In this document: piece after piece, positions 1-7,139 of the stretch | Layout of the letters: every line of letters begins with the position of its first letter | How positions within the stretch are numbered: position 1 is the stretch's first letter | Assembly (NCBI RefSeq): GCF_002846415.1 | Contig: NZ_PJMX01000001.1 | Coordinates: 4,650,001 to 4,714,000, forward strand | Reading direction: 5' to 3' | Source of the DNA: Streptomyces sp. TLI_146 | GTDB lineage: Bacteria; Actinomycetota; Actinomycetes; Streptomycetales; Streptomycetaceae | DNA length: 64,000 nt | The notes under the pieces: model-generated | What the model was told of the DNA's origin: nothing | The model's input: only the letters and a program-made list of their open reading frames with translations | Database searches by the model: none | Program-made: the position numbers and the translations under genes

Positions 1-633
1 AAGTCCCGTGCCCCCGGACTCGTAGAGCACTACAAGGCCGCCGGGGCGCAGCTGCGCAAGGCCGGGCTGGTCGGGGCGCGGGCTAAGGTGTACCTCGTGC
101 TCGACCGGTCCGGGTCGATGCGGCCGTACTACAAGGACGGCAGCGCCCAGCAGCTCGCCGAGCAGACGCTCGCGCTCGCCGCGCACCTCGACGAGGACGC
201 CGCCGTCCACACGGTCTTCTTCTCGACCGAGCTCGACGGTACGGCCGACCTCTCGCTCACCTCGTACGAGAACGTCGTCGACGAGACGCACGCCGCGCTC
301 GGCCGGATGGGGCGCACCAGCTACCACAGTGCGGTCGAGGCGGTCGTGGAGCACTACGAGAAGAGCGGGTACGACGGGCCCGCGCTGGTGGTCTTCCAGA
401 CCGACGGCGCGCCGGACGCCAAGGTGGCTGCCCGGCAGGCGCTCGCCGATGCGGCGAGCCGGGATCTGTTCTGGCAGTTCGTGGCGTTCGGGGAGGACGA
501 CAGCAAGGCGTTCGACTTCTTGCGGAAGTTGGATGCGGGGAATGCGGGGTTCTTCCATGCGGGGCCTGTTCCGCGGGAGCTCGCGGATGCGGCGCTGTAC
601 GCGGGGCTCGTGGGCGGGTTCTCCCGGCGGTAA
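1..633 (+). CDS. vWA-domain protein, TerF-like (5' truncated by window edge)
   Basis: The reading frame is open from base 1, so the true start lies upstream of the window. The visible part is a von Willebrand factor A domain with a MIDAS metal site: DRSGSM near the visible N-terminus gives the DxSxS motif, and the later QTDGAPD supplies the acidic ligand. The domain continues to the C-terminal GGFSRR. This form resembles the vWA proteins of the tellurite/stress (Ter) group in Streptomyces, which are thought to bind divalent metal and partner proteins. That assignment is inference, because upstream domains cannot be seen. The gene ends just before a block of intergenic repeats shared with the convergent histidine kinase gene. 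Confidence 0.8.
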   Translation, partial: KSRAPGLVEHYKAAGAQLRKAGLVGARAKVYLVLDRSGSMRPYYKDGSAQQLAEQTLALAAHLDEDAAVHTVFFSTELDGTADLSLTSYENVVDETHAALGRMGRTSYHSAVEAVVEHYEKSGYDGPALVVFQTDGAPDAKVAARQALADAASRDLFWQFVAFGEDDSKAFDFLRKLDAGNAGFFHAGPVPRELADAALYAGLVGGFSRR

Positions 634-635
634 CT

Positions 636-939
636 TTCGTCTGCGGGCCGTCCCCAACTGGTCGCGCAGTTCCCCGCGCCCCTAACCCCTCCTTCATCCG
701 CGGACCGTGGCCGGTTGCTCGCGCAGTTCCCCGCGCCCCTACAGGGCGCCCCGCAGGGGCGCATCTAAGGGGCGCGGGGAACTGCGCGCTCAGTTGGGGA
801 CGGCCCGCAGACGAACGACGGCCTCGACAAGGGGCGCGGGGAACGGCGCGACCAGCCCACCACACACCCGCAGACGAACCCCGGGCCAAAAAGGGGCGCG
901 GGGAACTGCGCGCTCAGGCGACCACTGGCCGCAGACGAG
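636..939. repeat. Five copies of a dispersed GC-rich palindromic intergenic repeat
   Basis: The unit is about 45-50 bp. It begins AGGGGCGCGGGGAACTGCGC, has a variable middle, and ends CCGCAGACGAA. Two copies are inverted (636-683, 694-740) and three are direct (768-815, 830-878, 892-939), so the block can fold into large hairpins. It lies between two convergent genes. The last copy runs into the 3' end of the histidine kinase gene. Related copies occur at 7016-7133, 12328-12453, 17512-17658, 28495-28638 and 34891-34941. Confidence 0.85.
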
Positions 940-2026
940 GACCGGGCAGCAGGACCGTCACCGTCAAGCCGCCCTCCCGGAGCGGCACAGCCGTCGCCGT
1001 CCCCCCATGCGCCCCCGCGATCGAGCGCACGATCGACAGTCCGAGCCCCGCCCCCGGCCCCATCCGATCGCGCCCCTCCCCCCGCCGGAACGGCTCGAAC
1101 AGGGCGGGCACCTCGGCCGCCCCCACCTCCGCCCCGCCAGGGTTGGACACCGTCAACCCACCTTCGAAGACGGCCACTTCCACCCGCCCGTGGTACGCCG
1201 TCGCGTTGGCCAGCAGGTTCGCCGTGAGGCGGGCCAGGAGCGCACGGTTGCCGGACACGCACGTCGACCGCACCCCCGTGACCGTCGCGCACGGATACCG
1301 CGCCGCCTCCTCCCGTACCACCTCCGCAAGATCCACCTCCTCCCGCTCCGCCAGGCCCCGCTCGCTGCGGGCCAGCATCAGCAGGCCCTCGATCAGGGCC
1401 TCGCTGCGGCGGTTGTTGTCGAGCAGGGTCGCGCGCGTACGGGCGAGGTCGTCCGGGGTCGGGTCGTCCAGGCCGATCTGGATCGCCGCCCGCTGGGTGG
1501 CCAGCGGGGTGCGCAGTTCGTGCGAGGCGTTGGCGATGAAACGGCGCTGGCTGTCGAACGCCTTCTCCAGGCGGCCGAGCAGGTCGTCGATCGTGTCGCC
1601 GAGCTCCTTGAGCTCGTCGTCGGGTCCGGACGCGCCGATCCGCTCGTGCAGGTTGTCCGCCGAGAGGCGTTTCGCCCGTTCCGTCATCACATGGACCGGC
1701 CGCAGCAGCCGCCCCGCCGTGTACCAGCCGACCGCCACCGCCAGGAACGCCACCCCGAGCAGCGCCATCGACGACCACACCGCGTTCTGCCGCCAGGCCG
1801 CGTCGCTCACGTCCTCGCTCACCTGGCGTACGGCCAGCGGGGCGAGCACCGGCCCCTGCGTCCCGCGCGCCTCCTCGAAGGGCTGGACCGTGATCGCCCG
1901 CGTGGCGATGGTGGCCGCCTGCTCCTGCGTACCGGCCCGGGAGAGCAGGTTCACCACCCCGAGCAGCAGCGCCCCGAGGACGAGGAAGACCGCGCCGAAG
2001 ACCAGCGCTACCCGGGTGCGGATCAC
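914..2026 (-). CDS. Membrane sensor histidine kinase (HisKA type)
   Basis: This 370-residue kinase starts at GTG 2026 and overlaps the response regulator stop by 4 bp (GTGA), so the pair is translationally coupled. It has a TM helix at about residues 7-27, an extracytoplasmic segment, a second TM at about 87-107, and a HAMP-like linker. The phospho-acceptor motif is NASHELRTPL at about residue 170, followed by an N box (NLLANATAYH) and a G box (GPGAGLGLSI). These features fit an OmpR/PhoB-pathway kinase that autophosphorylates on His and passes phosphate to the coupled regulator. The signal is not evident. The last residues (RLRPVVA) are encoded inside a dispersed repeat copy, so the C-terminus may be strain-variable. 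Confidence 0.92.
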   Translation of the reverse strand: MIRTRVALVFGAVFLVLGALLLGVVNLLSRAGTQEQAATIATRAITVQPFEEARGTQGPVLAPLAVRQVSEDVSDAAWRQNAVWSSMALLGVAFLAVAVGWYTAGRLLRPVHVMTERAKRLSADNLHERIGASGPDDELKELGDTIDDLLGRLEKAFDSQRRFIANASHELRTPLATQRAAIQIGLDDPTPDDLARTRATLLDNNRRSEALIEGLLMLARSERGLAEREEVDLAEVVREEAARYPCATVTGVRSTCVSGNRALLARLTANLLANATAYHGRVEVAVFEGGLTVSNPGGAEVGAAEVPALFEPFRRGEGRDRMGPGAGLGLSIVRSIAGAHGGTATAVPLREGGLTVTVLLPGPRLRPVVA

Positions 2027-2676
2027 AGCGCGTACCCCACGCCCTGGACCGTGCGGATCAGCGCGGGCTCGCCGATCTTGCCGCGCAGTTTGCTGAGGCA
2101 GACGCGGACCGCGCCGGTGAACGGGTCGGCGTGGGCGTCCCAGGCGCGCTCCAGGAGCTCCTCGGCCGAGACCGTGCCGCCGTCCGCCTCCAGCAGGATC
2201 TGGAGGACCGCGAACTCCTTCGGGGAGAGGTCGAGGGAACGGCCCTCGCGCTCCGCCGTGCGCCGTACGGTGTCGACCCGCAGCCCGAGCCGCTCCAGGA
2301 CCGGCGGCACCGGCCGCGCGCTGCGCCGCCGCAGCGCCCGCACCCGCGAGACCAGTTCGGGGAAGTCGAACGGCTTGCCCAGATAGTCGTCGGCGCCCAG
2401 GTCGAGCCCCTCCACCCGGTCCTCGGAGGCCGCCGCCGCGGTGAGCATCAGGATCCGGGTGCGGGAGGCCTCCGAGACCAGGGCGCGGGCCACGTCGTCG
2501 CCGTGCACCCGGGGCAGATCGCGGTCCAGGACGACCACGTCGTAGTCGTGCAGCCCCAGGTAGGCGAGGGCCGCGTCGCCGCTGTAGACCGTGTCGACGG
2601 CGAAACCGGCCCGCCGCAGCCCGGTCGCGACCAGCTCCGCGAGGACCTCCTCGTCCTCGGCGACCAGTACCCGCAT
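2023..2676 (-). CDS. OmpR/PhoB-family response regulator
   Basis: A 217-residue regulator. I chose ATG 2676 because MRVLVAEDEE is the typical receiver start and AAGGGGAAC lies just upstream. The receiver domain covers about residues 1-115. It has the acidic pair in VAEDEE, the phospho-acceptor Asp in VVLDRDLP and the conserved Lys in LGKPFDFPEL. A winged-helix DNA-binding domain follows, with the recognition region around SAEELLERAWDAHADPFTGAV. It is the first gene of a two-gene operon with the histidine kinase. The target genes cannot be read from the sequence. Confidence 0.93.
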   Translation of the reverse strand: MRVLVAEDEEVLAELVATGLRRAGFAVDTVYSGDAALAYLGLHDYDVVVLDRDLPRVHGDDVARALVSEASRTRILMLTAAAASEDRVEGLDLGADDYLGKPFDFPELVSRVRALRRRSARPVPPVLERLGLRVDTVRRTAEREGRSLDLSPKEFAVLQILLEADGGTVSAEELLERAWDAHADPFTGAVRVCLSKLRGKIGEPALIRTVQGVGYAL

Positions 2677-2820
2677 GCGCTGTTCCCCTTGCCGTTCCCC
2701 GCTCACGTACCCGCCCCCTCTCCTCCCAGGATGCGTCCTTCGTACGGGAACGGATGTTTCGCGGACCTCTCCACCGGCCGCCGGGGGTTTATGCGGGTGA
2801 GTGGATCTTCCCGCGGCCGT

Positions 2821-2826
2821 TAGGAT
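2821..2826 (+). promoter_or_regulatory. Candidate -10 box (TAGGAT) for leaderless metG
   Basis: TAGGAT fits TANNNT and is followed by 7 nt and then the metG ATG at 2834, the spacing expected when transcription starts at the A of the start codon. No Shine-Dalgarno sequence lies between. I see no convincing -35. Confidence 0.5.
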
Positions 2827-2833
2827 TTCGACC

Positions 2834-4441
2834 ATGGCGGCCACTGGATCCGAGAAGCAGGGGGCGAAGGCGTTTTACGTCTCGACCCCCATTTACTACG
2901 TCAACGACGCTCCTCACCTGGGCCACGCCTACACGACCGTCGCAGGCGACGTGCTCACGCGCTGGCACCGTCAGCGCGGCGAGAAGGTGTGGTACCTCAC
3001 CGGCACGGACGAGCACGGTCAGAAGATCATGCGCACGGCCGACGCGAACGGGGTCACCCCGCAGGAGTGGTGCGACAAGCTCGTCGAGGAGGCCTGGCGG
3101 CCCCTCTGGGAGCACCTGGAGATCGCGAACGACGACTTCATCCGTACGACGGAGAAGCGCCACACCGACCGGGTGCAGGAGTTCGTCCAGGACCTGTACG
3201 ACAAGGGCGAGATCTACAAGGGCGGCTACGAGGGCCCGTACTGCGTGGGCTGCGAGGAGTACAAGCTCCCCGGCGACCTCATCGAGGCCGAGGACGGCAC
3301 CAAGCTGTGCCCCGTCCACAAGAAGCCGGTGGAGATCCTCAAGGAGGAGAACTACTTCTTCAAGCTGTCCGAGTACGGCCCGAAGCTCCTTGAGTTCTAC
3401 GAGGCGAACCCGGACTTCATCCAGCCCGAGTCGGCCCGCAACGAGGTCCTGAACTTCGTGAAGCAGGGCCTTCAGGACCTGTCGATCTCGCGGTCGGCCT
3501 TCGACTGGGGCGTCCCGATCCCGTGGGACGACAAGCACGTCATCTACGTGTGGGTCGACGCCCTCCTGAACTACGCCACCGCGGTCGGCTACGGCGCGAA
3601 CCAGGAGAAGTTCGAGGAGACGTTCCCGGCCAATGTGCACCTGGTCGGGAAGGACATCCTCCGCTTCCACGCGGTGATCTGGCCCGCGATGCTGATGGCC
3701 AACGGACTGCCCGTGCCGGGCCAGGTCTTCGGCCACGGCTGGCTGATGGTCGGCGGCGAGAAGATGTCCAAGTCGAGCCTGACCGGCATCAAGCCGCAGG
3801 ACCTCACCTCGCACTTCGGCGTCGACGCCTACCGCTGGTACTTCCTGCGCGCCATCGCCTTCGGCCAGGACGGCTCGTTCTCCTGGGAGGACTTCACCGC
3901 CCGGTACACCTCCGAGCTCGCCAACGACTACGGCAACCTCGCCTCGCGCGTGGCCGCCATGGTCGGCAAGTACTTCGGTGGCACCCTCCCGGCCGCGACC
4001 GCGTCCGGCCCGGCCGAGCAGGCCATCGCCGACGGCCTGACCAGGGCCGTCACCGAGGCCGACCGCAAGATCGGCGAGGAGCTGGACTTCCAGGGCGGCA
4101 TCCTGGCGGTCTTCGACTTCGTGAAGCAGGTCAACGGCTACATCACGGAGCAGGAGCCGTGGAAGGTGGCCAAGGACGAGTCGGAGGAGGGCAAGGCGCG
4201 CCTGGCGACCATCCTCTACACGGCCGCCGAGTCCCTGCGGGCCGTCGCCGTCCTGCTGAACCCGGTCATGCCGGACACCTCGCAGAAGCTGTGGGACTCC
4301 CTCGGCGCCGAGGGAGCCGGCCTCGGGCCGCTGGCGGACCAGCGGGTCCAGGACACCGGCCGCTGGGGCCAGCTGCCGGTCGGCGCGACGGTGACCAAGG
4401 GCGCGGTGCTCTTCCCGCGCCTGGAAGAGAAGCCCGCGTAG
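2834..4441 (+). CDS. metG: Methionyl-tRNA synthetase
   Basis: MetRS charges tRNA-Met with methionine in the cytoplasm. The 535-residue protein has the class I HIGH-type signature HLGH at residues 28-31 within TPIYYVNDAPHLGHAYTT. It also has a knuckle region with a CVGC pair and a later single Cys (LCPVHKKP), and the KMSKS loop at about residues 310-314. The C-terminal half is the anticodon-binding helical bundle, with no appended dimerisation domain. An in-frame GTG at 2801 would add 11 residues. I prefer ATG 2834 because a TANNNT box sits 7 nt before it. A strong hairpin terminator follows the stop. Confidence 0.97.
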   Translation: MAATGSEKQGAKAFYVSTPIYYVNDAPHLGHAYTTVAGDVLTRWHRQRGEKVWYLTGTDEHGQKIMRTADANGVTPQEWCDKLVEEAWRPLWEHLEIANDDFIRTTEKRHTDRVQEFVQDLYDKGEIYKGGYEGPYCVGCEEYKLPGDLIEAEDGTKLCPVHKKPVEILKEENYFFKLSEYGPKLLEFYEANPDFIQPESARNEVLNFVKQGLQDLSISRSAFDWGVPIPWDDKHVIYVWVDALLNYATAVGYGANQEKFEETFPANVHLVGKDILRFHAVIWPAMLMANGLPVPGQVFGHGWLMVGGEKMSKSSLTGIKPQDLTSHFGVDAYRWYFLRAIAFGQDGSFSWEDFTARYTSELANDYGNLASRVAAMVGKYFGGTLPAATASGPAEQAIADGLTRAVTEADRKIGEELDFQGGILAVFDFVKQVNGYITEQEPWKVAKDESEEGKARLATILYTAAESLRAVAVLLNPVMPDTSQKLWDSLGAEGAGLGPLADQRVQDTGRWGQLPVGATVTKGAVLFPRLEEKPA

Positions 4442-4456
4442 TCCTTACGAGTAGGT

Positions 4457-4491
4457 GAAGGGCCCGGAACCAGCCAGGTTCCGGGCCCTTC
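4457..4491 (+). terminator. Hairpin terminator after metG
   Basis: Perfect 15-bp arms, GAAGGGCCCGGAACC at 4457-4471 and its complement at 4477-4491, around a 5-nt loop. It starts 15 bp after the metG stop. There is no long U-tract, as is usual in Streptomyces. Confidence 0.8.
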
Positions 4492-4572
4492 GCGTGCCCT
4501 CGGCGGTTGCGGGGCGCCCTTCCTGCGCGCACGCTGCACGTGAAGGGGAACGTGCATGAGGGGGTGCGCGCC

Positions 4573-4722
4573 GTGCCGAGAAGTACCGATCAGCAGCGGG
4601 CCGAGGAAGAGGCCCAACGCCGCGAGGAGCTCATCCGCAAGGTCCGTGAGGCGAACCGCCAGAGCGCGAACCGCCCCACCGGACCCCCGTCCCCGGACCT
4701 GGCGTCCGGGGACGAGGACTGA
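4573..4722 (+). CDS. Small hypothetical charged protein (about 49 aa)
   Basis: A short frame with Glu/Arg-rich helical character (QQRAEEEAQRREELIRK) and a disordered Pro/Ser/Asp tail ending ASGDED. GTG 4573 is the likely start because an AGGGGG element sits 7-8 nt upstream. An upstream in-frame ATG at 4507 would give 71 residues but begins near the terminator. I do not recognise a family. It stops 5 bp before the 3' end of the convergent transpeptidase-like gene. Codon usage looks coding, but the size leaves real doubt. Confidence 0.45.
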   Translation: MPRSTDQQRAEEEAQRREELIRKVREANRQSANRPTGPPSPDLASGDED

Positions 4723-4727
4723 GGGGC

Positions 4728-5540
4728 TCAGCGGGCCAGGGCCGCCGCGTCCCCCATCACGACCACCGGGGTGCGCGCCGGGTCCAGGGCGCGCAGCAGC
4801 TGCCGCATCCGCTCCTTCGGCAGCGCCACACAGCCGTGCGTCGGGCCGCCGTGGTCGACGTGCAGCCAGATCCCGCCGCCGCGCCCGGCGCCGAGCGGCC
4901 GGGTCCAGTCCAGCGGGCTGGTGCCGGGCCTGCGGTTGTAGTTGACCGCCACCACGTAGTCGAAGGACCCGTCGAGCGGCTCGCCCTCGACGCCGGTGCC
5001 GCCCGCGGTGAAGGCGGAACCCCGGTCGTACGGGAGCCGGGTGCCGGGGTCGGCGAGGCGGCCGCCCGCGTCGGTGAGGCCGAACACCCCGACGGGCGAG
5101 CGCAGATCGCCCTGGTGGTGCTCGGCGGTCCAGCCGCGCGCCGCGTTGCGGGCGGGCCAGGGGCCGTCGGCGGGCAGCCACCCCTTGACCGGGTCGCGGG
5201 TGTAGAGGACGGCGGTGGCCCGGCTGGCGTCGGGCCCCTCGCCGGTGACGACGAGCGCCTGGGTGCTGGCGGCCGGGACGCGGGAGCGGGTGGCCGGGCC
5301 CAGTGCGGGTAGCTCCCGGGGGCGTACGGGTTCGGGCGCGGCCCGCCCGGCGTGCGCGCCGCCGGAGTCGGTGGCGGAACCGGTGACGGAATCGGTGGCG
5401 GAGTCGGTGCTCACGTCGGCGAGCGTGCCGGGGCCGTCGCCCTCGTCGCGGACGCCCTGGCCGTCGTGGCCGCACCCGGTCAGCAGCAGCGCCGCCAGTA
5501 CCAGGGCGGCCCAGGCACCCCGGGCGGAACGAACGGACAT
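4728..5540 (-). CDS. Lipoprotein with L,D-transpeptidase-like (YkuD) domain
   Basis: The 270-residue protein starts with a lipoprotein signal (hydrophobic AALVLAALLL followed by the lipobox LTGC), so it should be anchored on the outer face of the membrane. A Ser/Thr/Asp-rich linker leads to a C-terminal YkuD-type domain with the catalytic pattern WLHVDHGGPTHGCVALP; the Cys of HGC is the expected nucleophile. Classical members have Arg after HGC-V, and here Ala-Leu follows. The family makes 3-3 peptidoglycan cross-links or anchors proteins to the wall. ATG 5540 has GAGAGG upstream. It is the last gene of an operon with an ECF sigma factor and a membrane protein, suggesting envelope-stress control. 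Confidence 0.85.
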   Translation of the reverse strand: MSVRSARGAWAALVLAALLLTGCGHDGQGVRDEGDGPGTLADVSTDSATDSVTGSATDSGGAHAGRAAPEPVRPRELPALGPATRSRVPAASTQALVVTGEGPDASRATAVLYTRDPVKGWLPADGPWPARNAARGWTAEHHQGDLRSPVGVFGLTDAGGRLADPGTRLPYDRGSAFTAGGTGVEGEPLDGSFDYVVAVNYNRRPGTSPLDWTRPLGAGRGGGIWLHVDHGGPTHGCVALPKERMRQLLRALDPARTPVVVMGDAAALAR

Positions 5541-5575
5541 GGCGGAGCCTCTCGTCGCGGCGCGGTCGGGGGCGG

Positions 5576-6394
5576 TCACCGGCCCCTCCCCTTGGGGGTG
5601 GGGGCCTCGGGGGTGGGAGCCTTGGTGGGCGAGGCGAAGTCGTACGTCGCGCTGTCCAGGAGGGCGGCCGCCTCGGCGGCCCGCCGGTCGGAACCGGAAC
5701 CGGTGCCGTTGACGCACAGGGTGGCGTACAGCACCGTCATGGGGTCCGCCGTCGCCCGCCTGGCCGTGTAGTAGGCGGTGGCGCCCAACCGGCGGCAGTC
5801 CGCCGGCACTTCCCGGGCGCGTTCCATGGGCGTCCCCGGCACAGGCGCCCGGGTGTCGTCGCCGCCGGCCGGCAGCCCCCACAGCGTGAGCAGCAGGCCG
5901 TCGGGGGCGAGCCGGTCCACCGGCTCGCACAGCACACCGGACCCGTCGGACTTCTTCTGCTCCGCGCAGGCCTGCTCGTACGACCTCAGCGGCTGCGCGG
6001 CCACATAGCCCGACGGCAGCGACCTGATCTTCTGCCCCTCGGGCAGCCGCAGCGCGGCCCAGGACGCGGGCAGCCGCAGCACCAGACCGCCGAGCTCGGG
6101 GAAGTCGGCCCGTACCCCGGCCGGTTCGGTCACCGCCTGCGGCGGGGACGCGGCCGGGGTCGTCTTCTCCGGCTCGGTGCGCAGCGCGTCCGGCAACAGC
6201 GCACCTGCCGCCACCAGCGAGACCACCGCGAAGGCCGCGCCCCCGGCGGCCCGTCGCCGTCTGCGCCGCACCAGCCGCTCGCGCACCTTGTCCAGGCGGG
6301 TCGCGGGGACGGGCAGCCGGGGCACGGCCCGCTCCAGCAGCACCCGCAGCGCCTGCTCGTCGTCGTCCGGCCCGGGGAAACGGTCGTCAGTCAC
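5576..6394 (-). CDS. Single-pass membrane protein, probable partner (anti-sigma-like) of the adjacent ECF sigma factor
   Basis: 272 residues, starting at GTG 6394 inside the sigma factor gene (8-bp overlap). It has an acidic N-terminal cytoplasmic stretch, a very basic run (VRRRRRR) and one TM helix at about residues 50-70. A roughly 200-residue extracytoplasmic domain follows, with two well-separated Cys and no motif I recognise. This layout, translationally coupled behind an ECF sigma gene, is typical of anti-sigma or sigma-associated membrane proteins in Streptomyces. There is no zinc-binding anti-sigma HxxxCxxC motif, so anti-sigma function is inference from context. Confidence 0.7.
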   Translation of the reverse strand: MTDDRFPGPDDDEQALRVLLERAVPRLPVPATRLDKVRERLVRRRRRRAAGGAAFAVVSLVAAGALLPDALRTEPEKTTPAASPPQAVTEPAGVRADFPELGGLVLRLPASWAALRLPEGQKIRSLPSGYVAAQPLRSYEQACAEQKKSDGSGVLCEPVDRLAPDGLLLTLWGLPAGGDDTRAPVPGTPMERAREVPADCRRLGATAYYTARRATADPMTVLYATLCVNGTGSGSDRRAAEAAALLDSATYDFASPTKAPTPEAPTPKGRGR

Positions 6395-6893
6395 GGCGCT
6401 CCTCGATCAGTACGGGCAGCAGCCCCCGCAGGGTGCGCAGCGCCTTGGCGGCCTGGCTCTTGACCGTGCCCGGGGCGCAGCCGAGCACCGCCGCCGCGTC
6501 CTCGACGCTCAGGTCCTCGAAGTAGCGCAGCACCACCACCGCGCGCTGGCGGGCGGGCAGCGCGCGGACGGCCGCCGCCAGCGACTGCTCCAGGTCCACG
6601 CCCTCGTACGCGTCGAACTGCCCGGCGGCGTCCGGGAGTTCGCCGTGCGGGACCTCGCCCCGCCAGCGCCGCCGCCACCAGGAGGTGTACGTGGTCACCA
6701 GCGTCTTGCGCAGATACGCCTCGGGGTGGTCGTCGGCTATCCGGTGCCACTTCGGCCAGACCTTGGCGAGCGCGGTCTGGAGCAGGTCCTCCGCCAGATG
6801 CGCGTCGCCGGTCAGCAGCCAGGCCACCCGCAGCAGCCGGGGGCCCCGGGCGGCGACGAACTCCTCGAATCCGTCGGGTCCCTCGGGGGCCAT
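6387..6893 (-). CDS. ECF RNA polymerase sigma factor, SigE-like family
   Basis: A 168-residue sigma-70-type factor with region 2 at about residues 10-75 (LLRVAWLLTGDAHLAEDLLQ then YLRKTLVTTYTSWWRRR) and region 4 at about 105-155 (LPARQRAVVVLRYFEDLS and a helix-turn-helix ending GTVKSQAAKAL). These are hallmarks of the Streptomyces SigE-like family. ATG 6893 has GAGGA 8-9 nt upstream. The gene heads a three-gene operon with a membrane protein and a secreted L,D-transpeptidase-like lipoprotein, pointing to a cell-envelope response. The aspS terminator lies just upstream and insulates it. Confidence 0.92.
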   Translation of the reverse strand: MAPEGPDGFEEFVAARGPRLLRVAWLLTGDAHLAEDLLQTALAKVWPKWHRIADDHPEAYLRKTLVTTYTSWWRRRWRGEVPHGELPDAAGQFDAYEGVDLEQSLAAAVRALPARQRAVVVLRYFEDLSVEDAAAVLGCAPGTVKSQAAKALRTLRGLLPVLIEERRD

Positions 6894-6970
6894 CGTCGTG
6901 TCCTCGTCTGTCCGTCCGGGCTCTCACACCTGTCGAACGCGGTGGGGGGCCGGGCGGGTTGCCCCGGACA

Positions 6971-7013
6971 CGGCGAAGGGCCCGGATCCGCGATGGATCC
7001 GGGCCCTTCGCCG
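6971..7013 (-). terminator. Strong hairpin terminator downstream of aspS
   Basis: Perfect 19-bp arms, CGGCGAAGGGCCCGGATCC at 6971-6989 and its complement at 6995-7013, with a 5-nt loop. It lies about 127 bp past the aspS stop in the direction of transcription and before the sigma factor operon. The core GAAGGGCCCGGA matches the metG terminator stem. Confidence 0.75.
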
Positions 7014-7015
7014 TA

Positions 7016-7133
7016 CGTCTGCGGGCCGCCCAGGGGATTGCCGCGCAGCGGCATCCTCAGGGGCGCGGGGCTGTGACACTTGCGGCTCCGCCGCGTGGGC
7101 GCGAGCAACCCACCACTCAGCCGCAGACGAACC
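7016..7133. repeat. Degenerate copy of the dispersed intergenic repeat
   Basis: It begins CGTCTGCGGGCCGCCCAGGG and ends CCGCAGACGAACC with AGGGGCGCGGGG in the middle, so the two ends are inverted copies of the family terminus. It fills the gap between the aspS stop and its terminator. Confidence 0.65.
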
Positions 7134-7139
7134 CCGGGC

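Noticed and set aside
4573..4722. Treating the small ORF after metG as part of the metG transcript
   Set aside because: A strong hairpin lies between, so it probably has its own promoter, if it is a gene at all.
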